DNA of 6,553 nucleotides, from positions 1 to 6,553 of the forward strand of contig JABMMO010000183.1 in NCBI GenBank assembly GCA_013205455.1, written 5' to 3'. Shown one piece after another: positions 1-5,725 of the stretch. The notes beneath the pieces were generated by a model. It saw only the letters and a list, made by a program, of their open reading frames with translations, ran no database searches and was not told the origin of the DNA. Position numbers and translations under genes: made by a program. Position 1 is the stretch's first letter. Every line of letters begins with the position of its first letter. Origin of the DNA: Actinomycetota bacterium (GTDB lineage Bacteria; Actinomycetota; Actinomycetes; Nanopelagicales; Nanopelagicaceae).

Positions 1-340
1 AAGTTCAGTGAATTTACATGATTTCAATATGCTTAATGAAATTTCCGGGCATTCGTTAATTGTTAGCACACTTCCCAGCACTGCATCGGAAGTTGTGGTT
101 GCCAAAATACCCACCGAGTTGAGAGCGGACCAAGTTTTTCTTGATGTTGCTTATTCACCTTTCCCAAGTGCCCCATCAATAGCGTGGCAGAAAGCTGGCG
201 GCGTTGTGATTGATGGAGTAGAACTATTGGTTCGACAGGCGTTAGAACAGATTCGCTTAATGACCCGAACCAATTTCGAAACAGATCAGATGTATGAAGA
301 ATTGCGCACTCATGTGATGGCGGTTATCAACAACCGTTAA
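1..340 (+). CDS. aroE: Shikimate dehydrogenase, C-terminal part (5' end outside window)
   Basis: This is the C-terminal third of NADP-dependent shikimate dehydrogenase, a cytosolic enzyme that reduces 3-dehydroshikimate to shikimate. The reading frame is open to the left edge (first whole codon at position 2), so the GTG at 8 is almost certainly internal and the gene is cut by the window, not truncated. Visible family features are the nucleotide-fold strand with STLPS (usually STtP), the DVAYSPFPS segment matching the family D-x-x-Y-x-P-x-x-T region, and the C-terminal helix GVELLVRQALEQIRLMT, equivalent to the family G-x-x-MLvxQa-x-x-f-xxwtG helix with its conserved Gln. The gene ends at TAA 338-340, 32 nt before the prepilin peptidase gene. 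The identification rests on the C-terminal motifs plus the aro neighbours; the catalytic Lys and Asp lie upstream and cannot be checked. Confidence 0.88.
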   Translation, partial: SSVNLHDFNMLNEISGHSLIVSTLPSTASEVVVAKIPTELRADQVFLDVAYSPFPSAPSIAWQKAGGVVIDGVELLVRQALEQIRLMTRTNFETDQMYEELRTHVMAVINNR

Positions 341-372
341 TTTAGTTTTATAACTCGCCTCTATTATTTGGC

Positions 373-843
373 GTGGCCATAATCGAAATACTTATCTTTG
401 TACTCTTTGGTATCTATATATCAATTTATGACTATTTCACACACTTGATTCAAAATTCTGTTTTAATAAAGTTGAGTGCCACCATTTTTGTACTGGTGAT
501 AATCAAGTTATTCACTGACCCTTTTTTCTCCGAAACAGCAAGCGAGAGAATCAAAGTTTTCTTGGTGATTGTACTTTTCTATTCCTTCCTAACGATATTA
601 TCTAAATTCAAGGTTGGCGCCGGCGATTTCAAGTATGCGCTGGTAATCTCATTTTTCTTAGTCGTATCGCTTCCATTATCCAAAATTGTAATGGCCAATC
701 AAATTGCTATTATTGTCGCTTGGAGCAGCGCTGGTTTGATCGCGATCGGACAATGGATTTTTCGACGAAGCCAGAACGCCATTCCAATGGCTCCCGCACT
801 TTTTCTCGGGGCAATATCTGCATTGTCCACGGCTTTTTACTAG
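373..843 (+). CDS. Prepilin peptidase-like membrane aspartyl protease (A24 family, short form)
   Basis: A 156-residue polytopic membrane protein with roughly five or six hydrophobic segments (about residues 2-19, 33-47, 60-77, 88-103, 108-129, 137-155). Both aspartates of the A24 prepilin peptidase catalytic pair are in place: Asp20 in YDYFTHLIQN, matching D-x5-IPN, and Asp85 in the GAGDFK motif (GxGD). The end IPMAPALFLGA matches the family's C-terminal iPfaPfLalGa helix. The N-terminal methyltransferase/zinc domain of PilD-type enzymes is absent, as in CpaA/TadV-type short forms. Family members cleave leader peptides of type IV pilins or Flp/Tad prepilins at the membrane. The Pro of IPN is Gln here. 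The GTG at 373 is the only plausible start, because an in-frame TAG lies at 343-345; no clear Shine-Dalgarno is seen. The gene is more AT-rich than its neighbours, partly because of hydrophobic codons. Mycobacteria carry a similar gene next to aroE. The substrate is unknown. Confidence 0.8.
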   Translation: MAIIEILIFVLFGIYISIYDYFTHLIQNSVLIKLSATIFVLVIIKLFTDPFFSETASERIKVFLVIVLFYSFLTILSKFKVGAGDFKYALVISFFLVVSLPLSKIVMANQIAIIVAWSSAGLIAIGQWIFRRSQNAIPMAPALFLGAISALSTAFY

Positions 844-911
844 GACGAGCTAATTAACGCGCAGTATCGGGTATCTATCTGCGAGAATAGCCCAAGGTTT
901 TAACGTTCATT

Positions 912-917
912 AAGGGG
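912..917 (+). promoter_or_regulatory. Strong Shine-Dalgarno of aroC
   Basis: AAGGGG lies 7 nt before the ATG at 925 and fixes that start. The 81-nt gap 844-924 otherwise shows no hairpin or convincing -35/-10 pair; a TANNNT hexamer at 901-906 is too close to this site to serve as its promoter. Confidence 0.6.
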
Positions 918-924
918 TTGAATA

Positions 925-2106
925 ATGCGTTGGCTAACAGCGGGCGAGTCACACGGCCCAGCTCTGGTGGGAATCATTGAAGGTTTGCCAGCTGCCATTG
1001 AAATTTCAACCGCTGATATTGATCGCGATTTGCAACGACGACGGTTAGGTTTCGGTCGTGGTGCCCGTCAAACTTTTGAAGCAGACAAAGTTACGATTCT
1101 TGGCGGTATCCGCCATGGGGTTTCTCAAGGTGGTCCAATCGCAATTGAAATTGCTAATTCAGAGTGGCCCAAATGGGAGAAAGTTATGGCTGCAGATCCA
1201 ATAGCCGAGAGCGAAATTGCTAACTTAGCCAGGAATGCGCCATTAACTAGACCAAGACCCGGTCATGCTGATTTGGTTGGTATGCAAAAATATAATTTCG
1301 ATGACGCACGACCAATATTAGAACGAGCTTCCGCTCGAGAAACCGCTACTCGAGTGGCGCTAGGCGCAGTAGCGCGACAATTCTTAAAACAAACGGTTGG
1401 TATTGAAATTCTCAGCCATGTGCTCTCGATAGGTGCGGTGGCAACACCAGAAAACGCGAAGTTGCCACTGCCTATAGAACGAGATTTGGTAGACGCTGAT
1501 CCGGTCCGATGCGCTGATCCGGAAACTAGTAAAAAAATGATTGCCGAGATAGATGCAGCGCATTCAGATGGTGACACATTAGGTGGAGTTGTTGAAGTAT
1601 TGGCATACAACATGCCGCCCGGACTTGGCTCGCATGTGCATTGGGATCGTCGATTAGATTCAAAATTAGCTGGCGCAATCATGGGAATTCAAGCGATTAA
1701 AGGCGTTGAGATCGGAGATGGATTTACTACGGCTAAGCGACGTGGCTCGGTTGCACATGATGAAATTGAAAAAAATTTGCAAGGGCAGATAGTGCGAAGA
1801 AGTGATCGCGCTGGTGGTACTGAAGGTGGCATGAGTAATGGCGAAATTTTACGAGTTAGAGCCGCTATGAAACCAATTTCTACCGTTCCAAAGGCGCTCG
1901 ACACAATCGATACCGCCACCGGCGAAGCTGCGAAAGCGATCAACCAACGTTCGGATGTCTGCGCAGTTCCAGCAGCTGGAATTGTTGCTGAAGCTATGGT
2001 TGCGCTGGTTCTAGCCGAAGTTGTTTTAGAGAAATTTGGTGGCGACAGCGTTTCGGAAACTCGTAGAAATTTTGAAACATATATCGCAGCGCTGCGAATT
2101 AGATAG
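925..2106 (+). CDS. aroC: Chorismate synthase
   Basis: Chorismate synthase (393 residues, normal length for the actinobacterial form) converts 5-enolpyruvylshikimate-3-phosphate to chorismate by 1,4-elimination of phosphate, with reduced FMN as catalytic cofactor. It is the last step of the common aromatic pathway and acts as a soluble homotetramer. Seen here: GESHG at 7-11 with the conserved His10, the Arg-rich RRRLGFGRG at 38-46, RPGHADL at 111-117, the FMN-site segment ERASARETA at 133-141, GGTEGGMSNGE at 297-307, KPIST at 316-320, and RSDVCAVPAAG at 342-352 with the conserved Asp344. No key residue is missing. The ATG is set by the AAGGGG ribosome site and by the standard N-terminus MRWLTAGESHG. 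The stop codon is followed after 10 nt by aroK, so the two are probably cotranscribed. Confidence 0.98.
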   Translation: MRWLTAGESHGPALVGIIEGLPAAIEISTADIDRDLQRRRLGFGRGARQTFEADKVTILGGIRHGVSQGGPIAIEIANSEWPKWEKVMAADPIAESEIANLARNAPLTRPRPGHADLVGMQKYNFDDARPILERASARETATRVALGAVARQFLKQTVGIEILSHVLSIGAVATPENAKLPLPIERDLVDADPVRCADPETSKKMIAEIDAAHSDGDTLGGVVEVLAYNMPPGLGSHVHWDRRLDSKLAGAIMGIQAIKGVEIGDGFTTAKRRGSVAHDEIEKNLQGQIVRRSDRAGGTEGGMSNGEILRVRAAMKPISTVPKALDTIDTATGEAAKAINQRSDVCAVPAAGIVAEAMVALVLAEVVLEKFGGDSVSETRRNFETYIAALRIR

Positions 2107-2116
2107 AGATAATTTG

Positions 2117-2626
2117 ATGTCCCCAAGAATTGTTTTAATCGGTCCGCCTGGTGCAGGCAAATCTAGTATTGCGAAAGCGCTGGCGCGAAAGTTAGTGAGT
2201 ACGTCAATAGATACTGATTTGTTAGTAGAACAAACCGCCGGTAAAAAAATATTTGAAATATTTATTGAAGATGGCGAGCCGCATTTCCGTAATTTGGAAG
2301 TAGCGGCGGTGCTAGAAGCTTGCGCAAGCGATGCGGATGTAGTTGCTTTGGGCGGTGGCGCCATTCTCCGTGAAGAAAGCATCGCGGCAATATCAGCGAT
2401 CCCAAATAGAATTTTTTTAGATGTCTCTATCTCAAATGCAGCGCCACGGATAGGGTTCAACAAGGATCGACCATTATTATTAGTTAACCCAAGGCAGCAA
2501 TGGCAGAAATTGATGTCAGATCGTCGATCAATATATCAATCGTTAGCCACCTTGGAAATCGCTACCGATAATAAAAAACCAGATGAAGTCGCGGCTCAGA
2601 TATTAGAAAAAATAGGGTTGCAATAG
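2117..2626 (+). CDS. aroK: Shikimate kinase
   Basis: Shikimate kinase (169 residues) phosphorylates the 3-hydroxyl of shikimate using ATP in the cytosol. Visible are the Walker A loop GPPGAGKSS at 9-17, the IDTD segment with Asp34 for shikimate binding, Arg58 in EPHFRNLE, the glycine trio 79-81 in ALGGGAI, the lid segment RIGFNKDRPLL with Arg118, and Arg137 in SDRRSIY. These positions track the M. tuberculosis enzyme (Asp34, Arg58, Gly80, Arg117, Arg136, recalled from memory) almost residue for residue. The frame is open further upstream, to an ATG at 2036 inside aroC, but the ATG at 2117 is chosen: it places the first beta-strand and P-loop at the usual distance from the start, and it has AGAGA (2105-2109) 7 nt upstream. 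The stop TAG shares one base with the aroB start (TAGTG), suggesting translational coupling. Confidence 0.95.
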   Translation: MSPRIVLIGPPGAGKSSIAKALARKLVSTSIDTDLLVEQTAGKKIFEIFIEDGEPHFRNLEVAAVLEACASDADVVALGGGAILREESIAAISAIPNRIFLDVSISNAAPRIGFNKDRPLLLVNPRQQWQKLMSDRRSIYQSLATLEIATDNKKPDEVAAQILEKIGLQ

Positions 2627-3672
2627 TGGCTAAATCGCAGATTACGGTTGCCGCTGAACGCAAATATGATGTTCGAATTGGCGAGAATTGGTTAGAACGA
2701 ATCCAAGTTATCGCAGAGCCACGCAACTTAGTGTTGGTCCTAATCCCAGAAGATTTCGATCAGGAATCGGGCATTGCAAAATCTTTACAAGCTTTGGGCA
2801 GAAAGTATGAAATCGTGCGGTTACCCAATGGCGAAGCCCAGAAAAGTTTCCAGGTTTTTCAGAGCATCATTGAAATTTGCGGGAGAATCAATCTAAGTCG
2901 CAGTGATTTAATCATTGGAATCGGAGGCGGCGCGACCTCCGATTTAGCTGGCTTTGTAGCGGCTACTTGGTTACGTGGTTTGGATTGGGTTGCGGTACCA
3001 ACAACGTTGGCTGGGATGGTGGATGCAGCCATTGGCGGTAAAACTGGCATCAACTCAGAGCACGGCAAGAATTTGGTTGGAGCGTTCCATTCCCCGGTTG
3101 AAGTAATCGTGGATTTGGAATTTTTGCAATCATTATCTAAGCGTGATCAGAACGCTGGGTTAGCTGAAGTTATTAAATGCGGATTCATTGCAGACCCGTC
3201 GATTTTGCGGGATTTAAATGAGCCCGAAGTTGATTATCGAAAGTTGATTATGAAATCGGTAGCGGTTAAAGCCGCCGTAGTCTCGAGCGATTTTAAAGAA
3301 ACTTTCGCTCGCGAAATTCTCAATTACGGTCATACCGTCGGCCATGCAATTGAGATGGATTCGGATTATAAATTAAGACATGGCGAAGCAGTTGCGATTG
3401 GAATGGTATTTGCCGCGGAATTAAGTCACGCACATGGCACGCTAACCGCTAAGGATGTTGCGCTGCATCGGGAATTAGCTAGCAAATTTAACCTTCCGAT
3501 CCAATATCCGCGGGCAGCATGGAGCGCGGTTTATTCGAATTTAACTCGAGATAAAAAGAATCGTGGCGGGAAGATAAGGTTCGTGACACTTAAAGGTCCT
3601 GGCGTCACCGATCGGTTAGAAGTAGTTTCGGAAAACTTACTCCGCGAGATATATGAGAGAATTGCCGAATGA
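2626..3672 (+). CDS. aroB: 3-dehydroquinate synthase
   Basis: AroB (348 residues) cyclises DAHP to 3-dehydroquinate, the second step of the shikimate pathway, using bound NAD and a divalent metal (usually zinc) in the cytosol. The glycine-rich NAD region IGIGGGATSDLAGF lies at 97-110, followed by PTTLAGMVDAAIGGKTGIN at 125-143 and GKNLVGAFHSP at 147-157. The metal ligands are Glu181 (GLAEVIK), His236 (NYGHTVGHAIE) and His252 (RHGEAVAIG); His240 is the catalytic histidine equivalent. All are present and the length is normal. It starts at GTG 2626, which shares one base with the aroK stop, with AGGG at 2614-2617 as a weak ribosome site. Its TGA overlaps the aroQ start (ATGA). Within this block it feeds 3-dehydroquinate directly to the aroQ product. 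Confidence 0.97.
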   Translation: MAKSQITVAAERKYDVRIGENWLERIQVIAEPRNLVLVLIPEDFDQESGIAKSLQALGRKYEIVRLPNGEAQKSFQVFQSIIEICGRINLSRSDLIIGIGGGATSDLAGFVAATWLRGLDWVAVPTTLAGMVDAAIGGKTGINSEHGKNLVGAFHSPVEVIVDLEFLQSLSKRDQNAGLAEVIKCGFIADPSILRDLNEPEVDYRKLIMKSVAVKAAVVSSDFKETFAREILNYGHTVGHAIEMDSDYKLRHGEAVAIGMVFAAELSHAHGTLTAKDVALHRELASKFNLPIQYPRAAWSAVYSNLTRDKKNRGGKIRFVTLKGPGVTDRLEVVSENLLREIYERIAE

Positions 3673-4100
3673 AAATCCTGGTATTGAACGGCCCGAACTT
3701 GGCACGATTAGATTTACGTGAAAAATCAATATATGGGGATTTCTCGTATGCGGAATTGGAAGAATCAGTTACTGGATTTGCAAAGGATGCTGGCGTTACT
3801 GTCGAAATTATGCAGAGCGATAGCGAAACCGAGTTAATCCAAATTTTACATAGGACAGCAGATAGTAAAACTCCAGTAATTTTCAACCCAGCAGCTTTCA
3901 CGCATTATTCATATGCAATTCGGGACGCCGTTGTAATGTTAAAAGCGCCAATTATTGAAGTTCATATTTCTAATCCTCTTTCCCGTGAAGAATTCCGTCA
4001 TACTTCGGTAATTTCTGGTGTAGTCAACGGAACCATCGCTGGTTTTGGCTTAGATTCTTATCGGCTAGCGATTTTGGCGTTGATAAATCTAGTTAAATAA
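3669..4100 (+). CDS. aroQ: 3-dehydroquinate dehydratase, type II
   Basis: A 143-residue type II dehydroquinase, which dehydrates 3-dehydroquinate to 3-dehydroshikimate through an enolate intermediate; the family forms dodecamers in the cytosol. Motifs seen: LNGPNL at 6-11 with Asn10, Arg17 and Tyr22 of the catalytic lid loop (LREKSIYG), NPAAFTHYS at 73-81 with Asn73 and His79, EVHISN at 97-102 with His99, and SREEFRHTS at 105-113 with Arg110. All catalytic residues are present. Some usually invariant neighbours differ: the REP of the lid is REK, LG before it is LD, and the QSNxEG motif is QSDSET. Start ATG 3669 overlaps the aroB stop by 4 nt, with GAGAG at 3655-3659 upstream. The mycobacterial locus has pepQ after this gene; here efp follows directly. 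Confidence 0.95.
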   Translation: MKILVLNGPNLARLDLREKSIYGDFSYAELEESVTGFAKDAGVTVEIMQSDSETELIQILHRTADSKTPVIFNPAAFTHYSYAIRDAVVMLKAPIIEVHISNPLSREEFRHTSVISGVVNGTIAGFGLDSYRLAILALINLVK

Positions 4101-4168
4101 CAGGGTATCCTTACGGCTTAATCGTTATTGGATTTAAATGCGCAAAAAGAGATGATGGGATAGCGAAC

Positions 4169-4726
4169 GTGGCATCGACCAATGATTTAAAAAACGGCAT
4201 GACGTTAACAATTGATGGCCAACTATGGACAGTTGTTGATTTCCAGCACGTCAAACCGGGCAAGGGCCCAGCATTCGTTCGTACCAAATTGCGTTCAGTT
4301 CTCTCTGGAAAAGTTGTGGATCGAACTTTCAACGCCGGGATCAAAATCGATGTAGCCATTCTGGAAAAACGCGATATGCAATTCCTTTATAAAGATGGCG
4401 AAGATTTTGTTTTCATGGATAGCGCTACTTACGATCAAATGACAATCCAAGCCATTACGGTTGGCGATGCCGCCAATTACATGTTGGAAAATACCGATGC
4501 AGTCGTAGCGATCCATGAAGGCAATCCGCTTTATATCGAACTACCAGCTTCGGTTGTGCTGACTATTACTTACACCGAACCCGGCATGCAAGGTGATCGT
4601 TCTTCCGCTGGCTCAAAGCCTGCAACTGTAGAAACTGGAATTGAAGTTGCGGTGCCGTTATTTATCAAGCAAGATGAAAAGATTTTGGTAGATACTCGTA
4701 ATGGTGCTTACTTGGGTCGAGCATAA
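4169..4726 (+). CDS. efp: Translation elongation factor P
   Basis: EF-P (185 residues, full length) binds stalled ribosomes between the P and E sites and helps form peptide bonds at polyproline stretches. The N-terminal KOW-like domain (about 1-62) begins with the standard actinobacterial STNDLKNG, and its tip loop KPGKGPAF carries Lys32, the residue that reaches the peptidyl-transferase centre. Two OB-fold domains follow (about 66-126 and 130-185); the family signature is seen at 150-166 (KPATVETGIEVAVPLFI). The palindromic PGKGP tip is the type that is reported to work with an unmodified lysine in some Actinobacteria. The start GTG at 4169 is set by homology and has only a weak ribosome site (GGGA, 4157-4160). 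The preceding 68-nt gap (4101-4168) has no clear promoter or terminator. The stop TAA directly abuts the nusB GTG. Confidence 0.97.
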   Translation: MASTNDLKNGMTLTIDGQLWTVVDFQHVKPGKGPAFVRTKLRSVLSGKVVDRTFNAGIKIDVAILEKRDMQFLYKDGEDFVFMDSATYDQMTIQAITVGDAANYMLENTDAVVAIHEGNPLYIELPASVVLTITYTEPGMQGDRSSAGSKPATVETGIEVAVPLFIKQDEKILVDTRNGAYLGRA

Positions 4727-5140
4727 GTGAGCGCGCGGTCTAAATCCCGAAAAGGTGCGTTAGATTTGCTTTACGAAGCTGATATTCGTAACCAATCTGC
4801 AATAGTTATTCATGATGCGCGCAAGACTGAAACCGAAGTTCTAATTAGAGAATACACCTCACTTCTTTTGCAGGGGATATCGGATAATCGGCGAAAAATT
4901 GATGAGTTGATTTCCACATATGCTGAAGGGTGGGATATGGACCGAATGCCCGCGGTAGATCGAAATATATTGCGGATTGGTATTTATGAGTTGTTATGGT
5001 CTACCGAAGTGCCAGATTCGGTGGCGATCAACGAAGCGCTAGAGCTAGCTAAAACTCTTTCAACCGATGAATCGGCTGGATATGTGAATGGAATTCTAGG
5101 CAGAATTGCCTCTATTAAAGAAGATATTGTTATTTCTTAG
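4727..5140 (+). CDS. nusB: Transcription antitermination factor NusB
   Basis: NusB (137 residues) pairs with NusE (ribosomal protein S10) to bind boxA RNA and supports antitermination during rRNA operon transcription. The all-helical family fold is evident: the basic N-terminal RNA-binding helix SRKGALDLLYEADIR (7-21), then WDMDRMPAVDRNILRIGIYELLW (69-91), VPDSVAINEALELAK (95-109) and the terminal GYVNGILGRI (118-127). Length and motifs are normal for Actinobacteria. It begins with GTG immediately after the efp TAA, with no spacer, and the usual efp-nusB pairing implies a shared transcript. Its last 11 nt overlap the end of the bldD-like gene on the other strand, so transcripts of the two genes converge and are antisense to each other at their 3' ends. 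Confidence 0.96.
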   Translation: MSARSKSRKGALDLLYEADIRNQSAIVIHDARKTETEVLIREYTSLLLQGISDNRRKIDELISTYAEGWDMDRMPAVDRNILRIGIYELLWSTEVPDSVAINEALELAKTLSTDESAGYVNGILGRIASIKEDIVIS

Positions 5141-5147
5141 CTTCTTT
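5117..5147. terminator. Weak candidate bidirectional terminator at the nusB/bldD junction
   Basis: AAAGAAG (5117-5123) and CTTCTTT (5141-5147) form a perfect 7-bp inverted repeat with a 17-nt loop. It brackets both convergent stop codons (nusB TAG 5138-5140, bldD TAA complement at 5130-5132). It is AT-rich, has only two GC pairs and lacks a proper U-tract, so it is a poor intrinsic terminator and may be chance from lysine and glutamate codons. A shorter 5-bp hairpin (AGGCA/TGCCT, 5098-5111) lies just upstream inside nusB. Confidence 0.2.
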
Positions 5148-5621
5148 GTAAATTAAATTTGCGTTATCTAACATCGTAAGTACTTCGCTCTCAGCCAGGT
5201 TCAAGGTAAGGGCTAACGTCAGTAAATCAGTTTGACGAATGCTTAGTATTTCGCCATTCCAATCTTGTCTTGACCCGGTAATCCAAGCAGCAAAGAGTTT
5301 GATCTGTGAAGTATTTGCACCTTGAGCTATTCTCCGCAAATCCAAGCGAATCCGAGTTGGGTCATTGGTTTTAATATTCTGAGTTATGCCAAGAAGATGG
5401 CCGAGCGGGACTTGATAAAAATCCGCCAGCACGATCGCTTTCTTTATAGTTAACGCCCGATTACTCCGTTCATAGGAACCGATGACCACTGCCTTCCATT
5501 TACCTTTTGATTTCTGCTCGACATCTTTCAGGGTGAAGCCCTTGAGGAGCCGGATTTTTCGAAGATTCGCTCCGATCTCTGGCCAAGTTATCGCCACATT
5601 TGCACTTTCATTTTGGTTCAT
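5130..5621 (-). CDS. bldD: BldD-family XRE-type transcriptional regulator with c-di-GMP signature
   Basis: A homologue of Streptomyces BldD, the c-di-GMP-controlled repressor of developmental genes. The N-terminal helix-turn-helix domain (about residues 15-77 from the ATG at 5621) is strikingly close to BldD, including KWKAVVIGSYERSNRALT and LADFYQVPLGHLL. The C-terminal domain holds RQD-X8-RQTD (Arg118, Asp120, Arg129, Asp132), the RXD-X8-RXXD motif through which BldD binds c-di-GMP and dimerises. The ATG at 5621 gives 163 residues, close to the 167 of S. coelicolor BldD, and has TACCGT 6 nt upstream, as in a leaderless actinobacterial promoter. An upstream in-frame ATG at 5663 would give 177 residues; neither start has a clear ribosome site. 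bldD also sits between nusB and pyrR in Streptomyces. Targets here are unknown, and sporulation need not be implied. Confidence 0.9.
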   Translation of the reverse strand: MNQNESANVAITWPEIGANLRKIRLLKGFTLKDVEQKSKGKWKAVVIGSYERSNRALTIKKAIVLADFYQVPLGHLLGITQNIKTNDPTRIRLDLRRIAQGANTSQIKLFAAWITGSRQDWNGEILSIRQTDLLTLALTLNLAESEVLTMLDNANLIYKEAKK

Positions 5622-5634
5622 AGCGCCACGGTAG
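5622..5634 (-). promoter_or_regulatory. Possible leaderless -10 element for bldD
   Basis: On the minus strand TACCGT (complement of 5628-5633) fits the actinobacterial TANNNT -10 pattern. It is followed by exactly 6 nt and then the ATG at 5621, the spacing expected if transcription starts at the A of the start codon. No convincing -35 is seen, so this is only a candidate; it would be internal to the gene if the ATG at 5663 is used. Confidence 0.3.
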
Positions 5635-5655
5635 TGCGCAAACCTGCTGGCTATT

Positions 5656-5683
5656 TTGTCCATCCACAGCTAAGTGGTAACCT
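5656..5683 (+). promoter_or_regulatory. Candidate promoter of the pyrR-pyrB operon
   Basis: TTGTCC (5656-5661) and TAACCT (5678-5683) resemble -35 and -10 hexamers with a 16-nt spacer, and would start transcription near 5690, giving a leader of about 42 nt that contains the whole PyrR-binding hairpin. TATTTT at 5652-5657 is an alternative -10 without a -35. The assignment is by pattern only. Confidence 0.35.
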
Positions 5684-5697
5684 CGGGCAACCTTTAA

Positions 5698-5725
5698 CGA
5701 TCCGTCCTGTGAGGCGGCGAAGGAG
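5698..5725 (+). promoter_or_regulatory. PyrR-binding RNA hairpin overlapping the pyrR ribosome-binding region
   Basis: The leader contains TCCTGTGAGGC (5705-5715), matching the PyrR-binding loop consensus UCCNGNGAGGY known from Bacillus and actinobacterial pyr leaders. A hairpin can be drawn: CG (5698-5699) with CG (5718-5719), an AU bulge (5700-5701), CCG (5702-5704) with CGG (5715-5717), and CC (5706-5707) with GG (5713-5714) closing a UGUGA loop. The Shine-Dalgarno AAGGAG (5720-5725) begins on the next base, 6 nt before the pyrR ATG. There is no terminator or antiterminator pair, so the layout fits translational repression as described for Mycobacterium smegmatis rather than Bacillus-type attenuation: PyrR with UMP would cover the ribosome site. 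Confidence 0.8.

Noticed and set aside
844..924. Promoter for aroC in the 81-nt gap (TATCTATC, TTAACG elements)
   Set aside because: Candidate hexamers are at wrong distances from each other or too close to the Shine-Dalgarno; a promoter may exist but cannot be supported from sequence alone.
2036..2116. Upstream extension of aroK from an ATG at 2036
   Set aside because: The added 27 residues come from sequence that codes for the AroC C-terminus in another frame; shikimate kinases start just before the first strand and P-loop, as the ATG at 2117 does.
1263..2126. Long open frames on the minus strand across aroC (1263-1682 and 1689-2126)
   Set aside because: They lie wholly or almost wholly inside the well-supported aroC gene, have serine/alanine/threonine-rich low-information products, no ribosome sites and no recognisable domains; they are shadows of aroC codon structure.
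4138..4155. Mini-ORF ATG-CGC-AAA-AAG-AGA-TGA (MRKKR) in the aroQ-efp gap, possible leader peptide
   Set aside because: Only five codons, no ribosome site, no attenuator hairpins around it, and no reason to expect arginine/lysine control of efp; likely chance.
4101..4168. Possible promoter or terminator before efp (TATCCT at 4106-4111, TTTAAA at 4133-4138)
   Set aside because: No -35 hexamer at an acceptable distance from either element and no stable hairpin; the gap could simply be operon spacer.
5098..5111. AGGCA-GAAT-TGCCT hairpin as an intrinsic terminator
   Set aside because: It lies in the conserved coding end of nusB, has a 5-bp stem only and no following T-tract on either strand.
5664..5700. 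BldD-box (TNACNCWGNGTNA-type palindrome) for autoregulation upstream of bldD
   Set aside because: Only one partial half-site is found (GGTAAC at 5676-5681) with no matching second half; not enough to call an operator, although autoregulation remains plausible.
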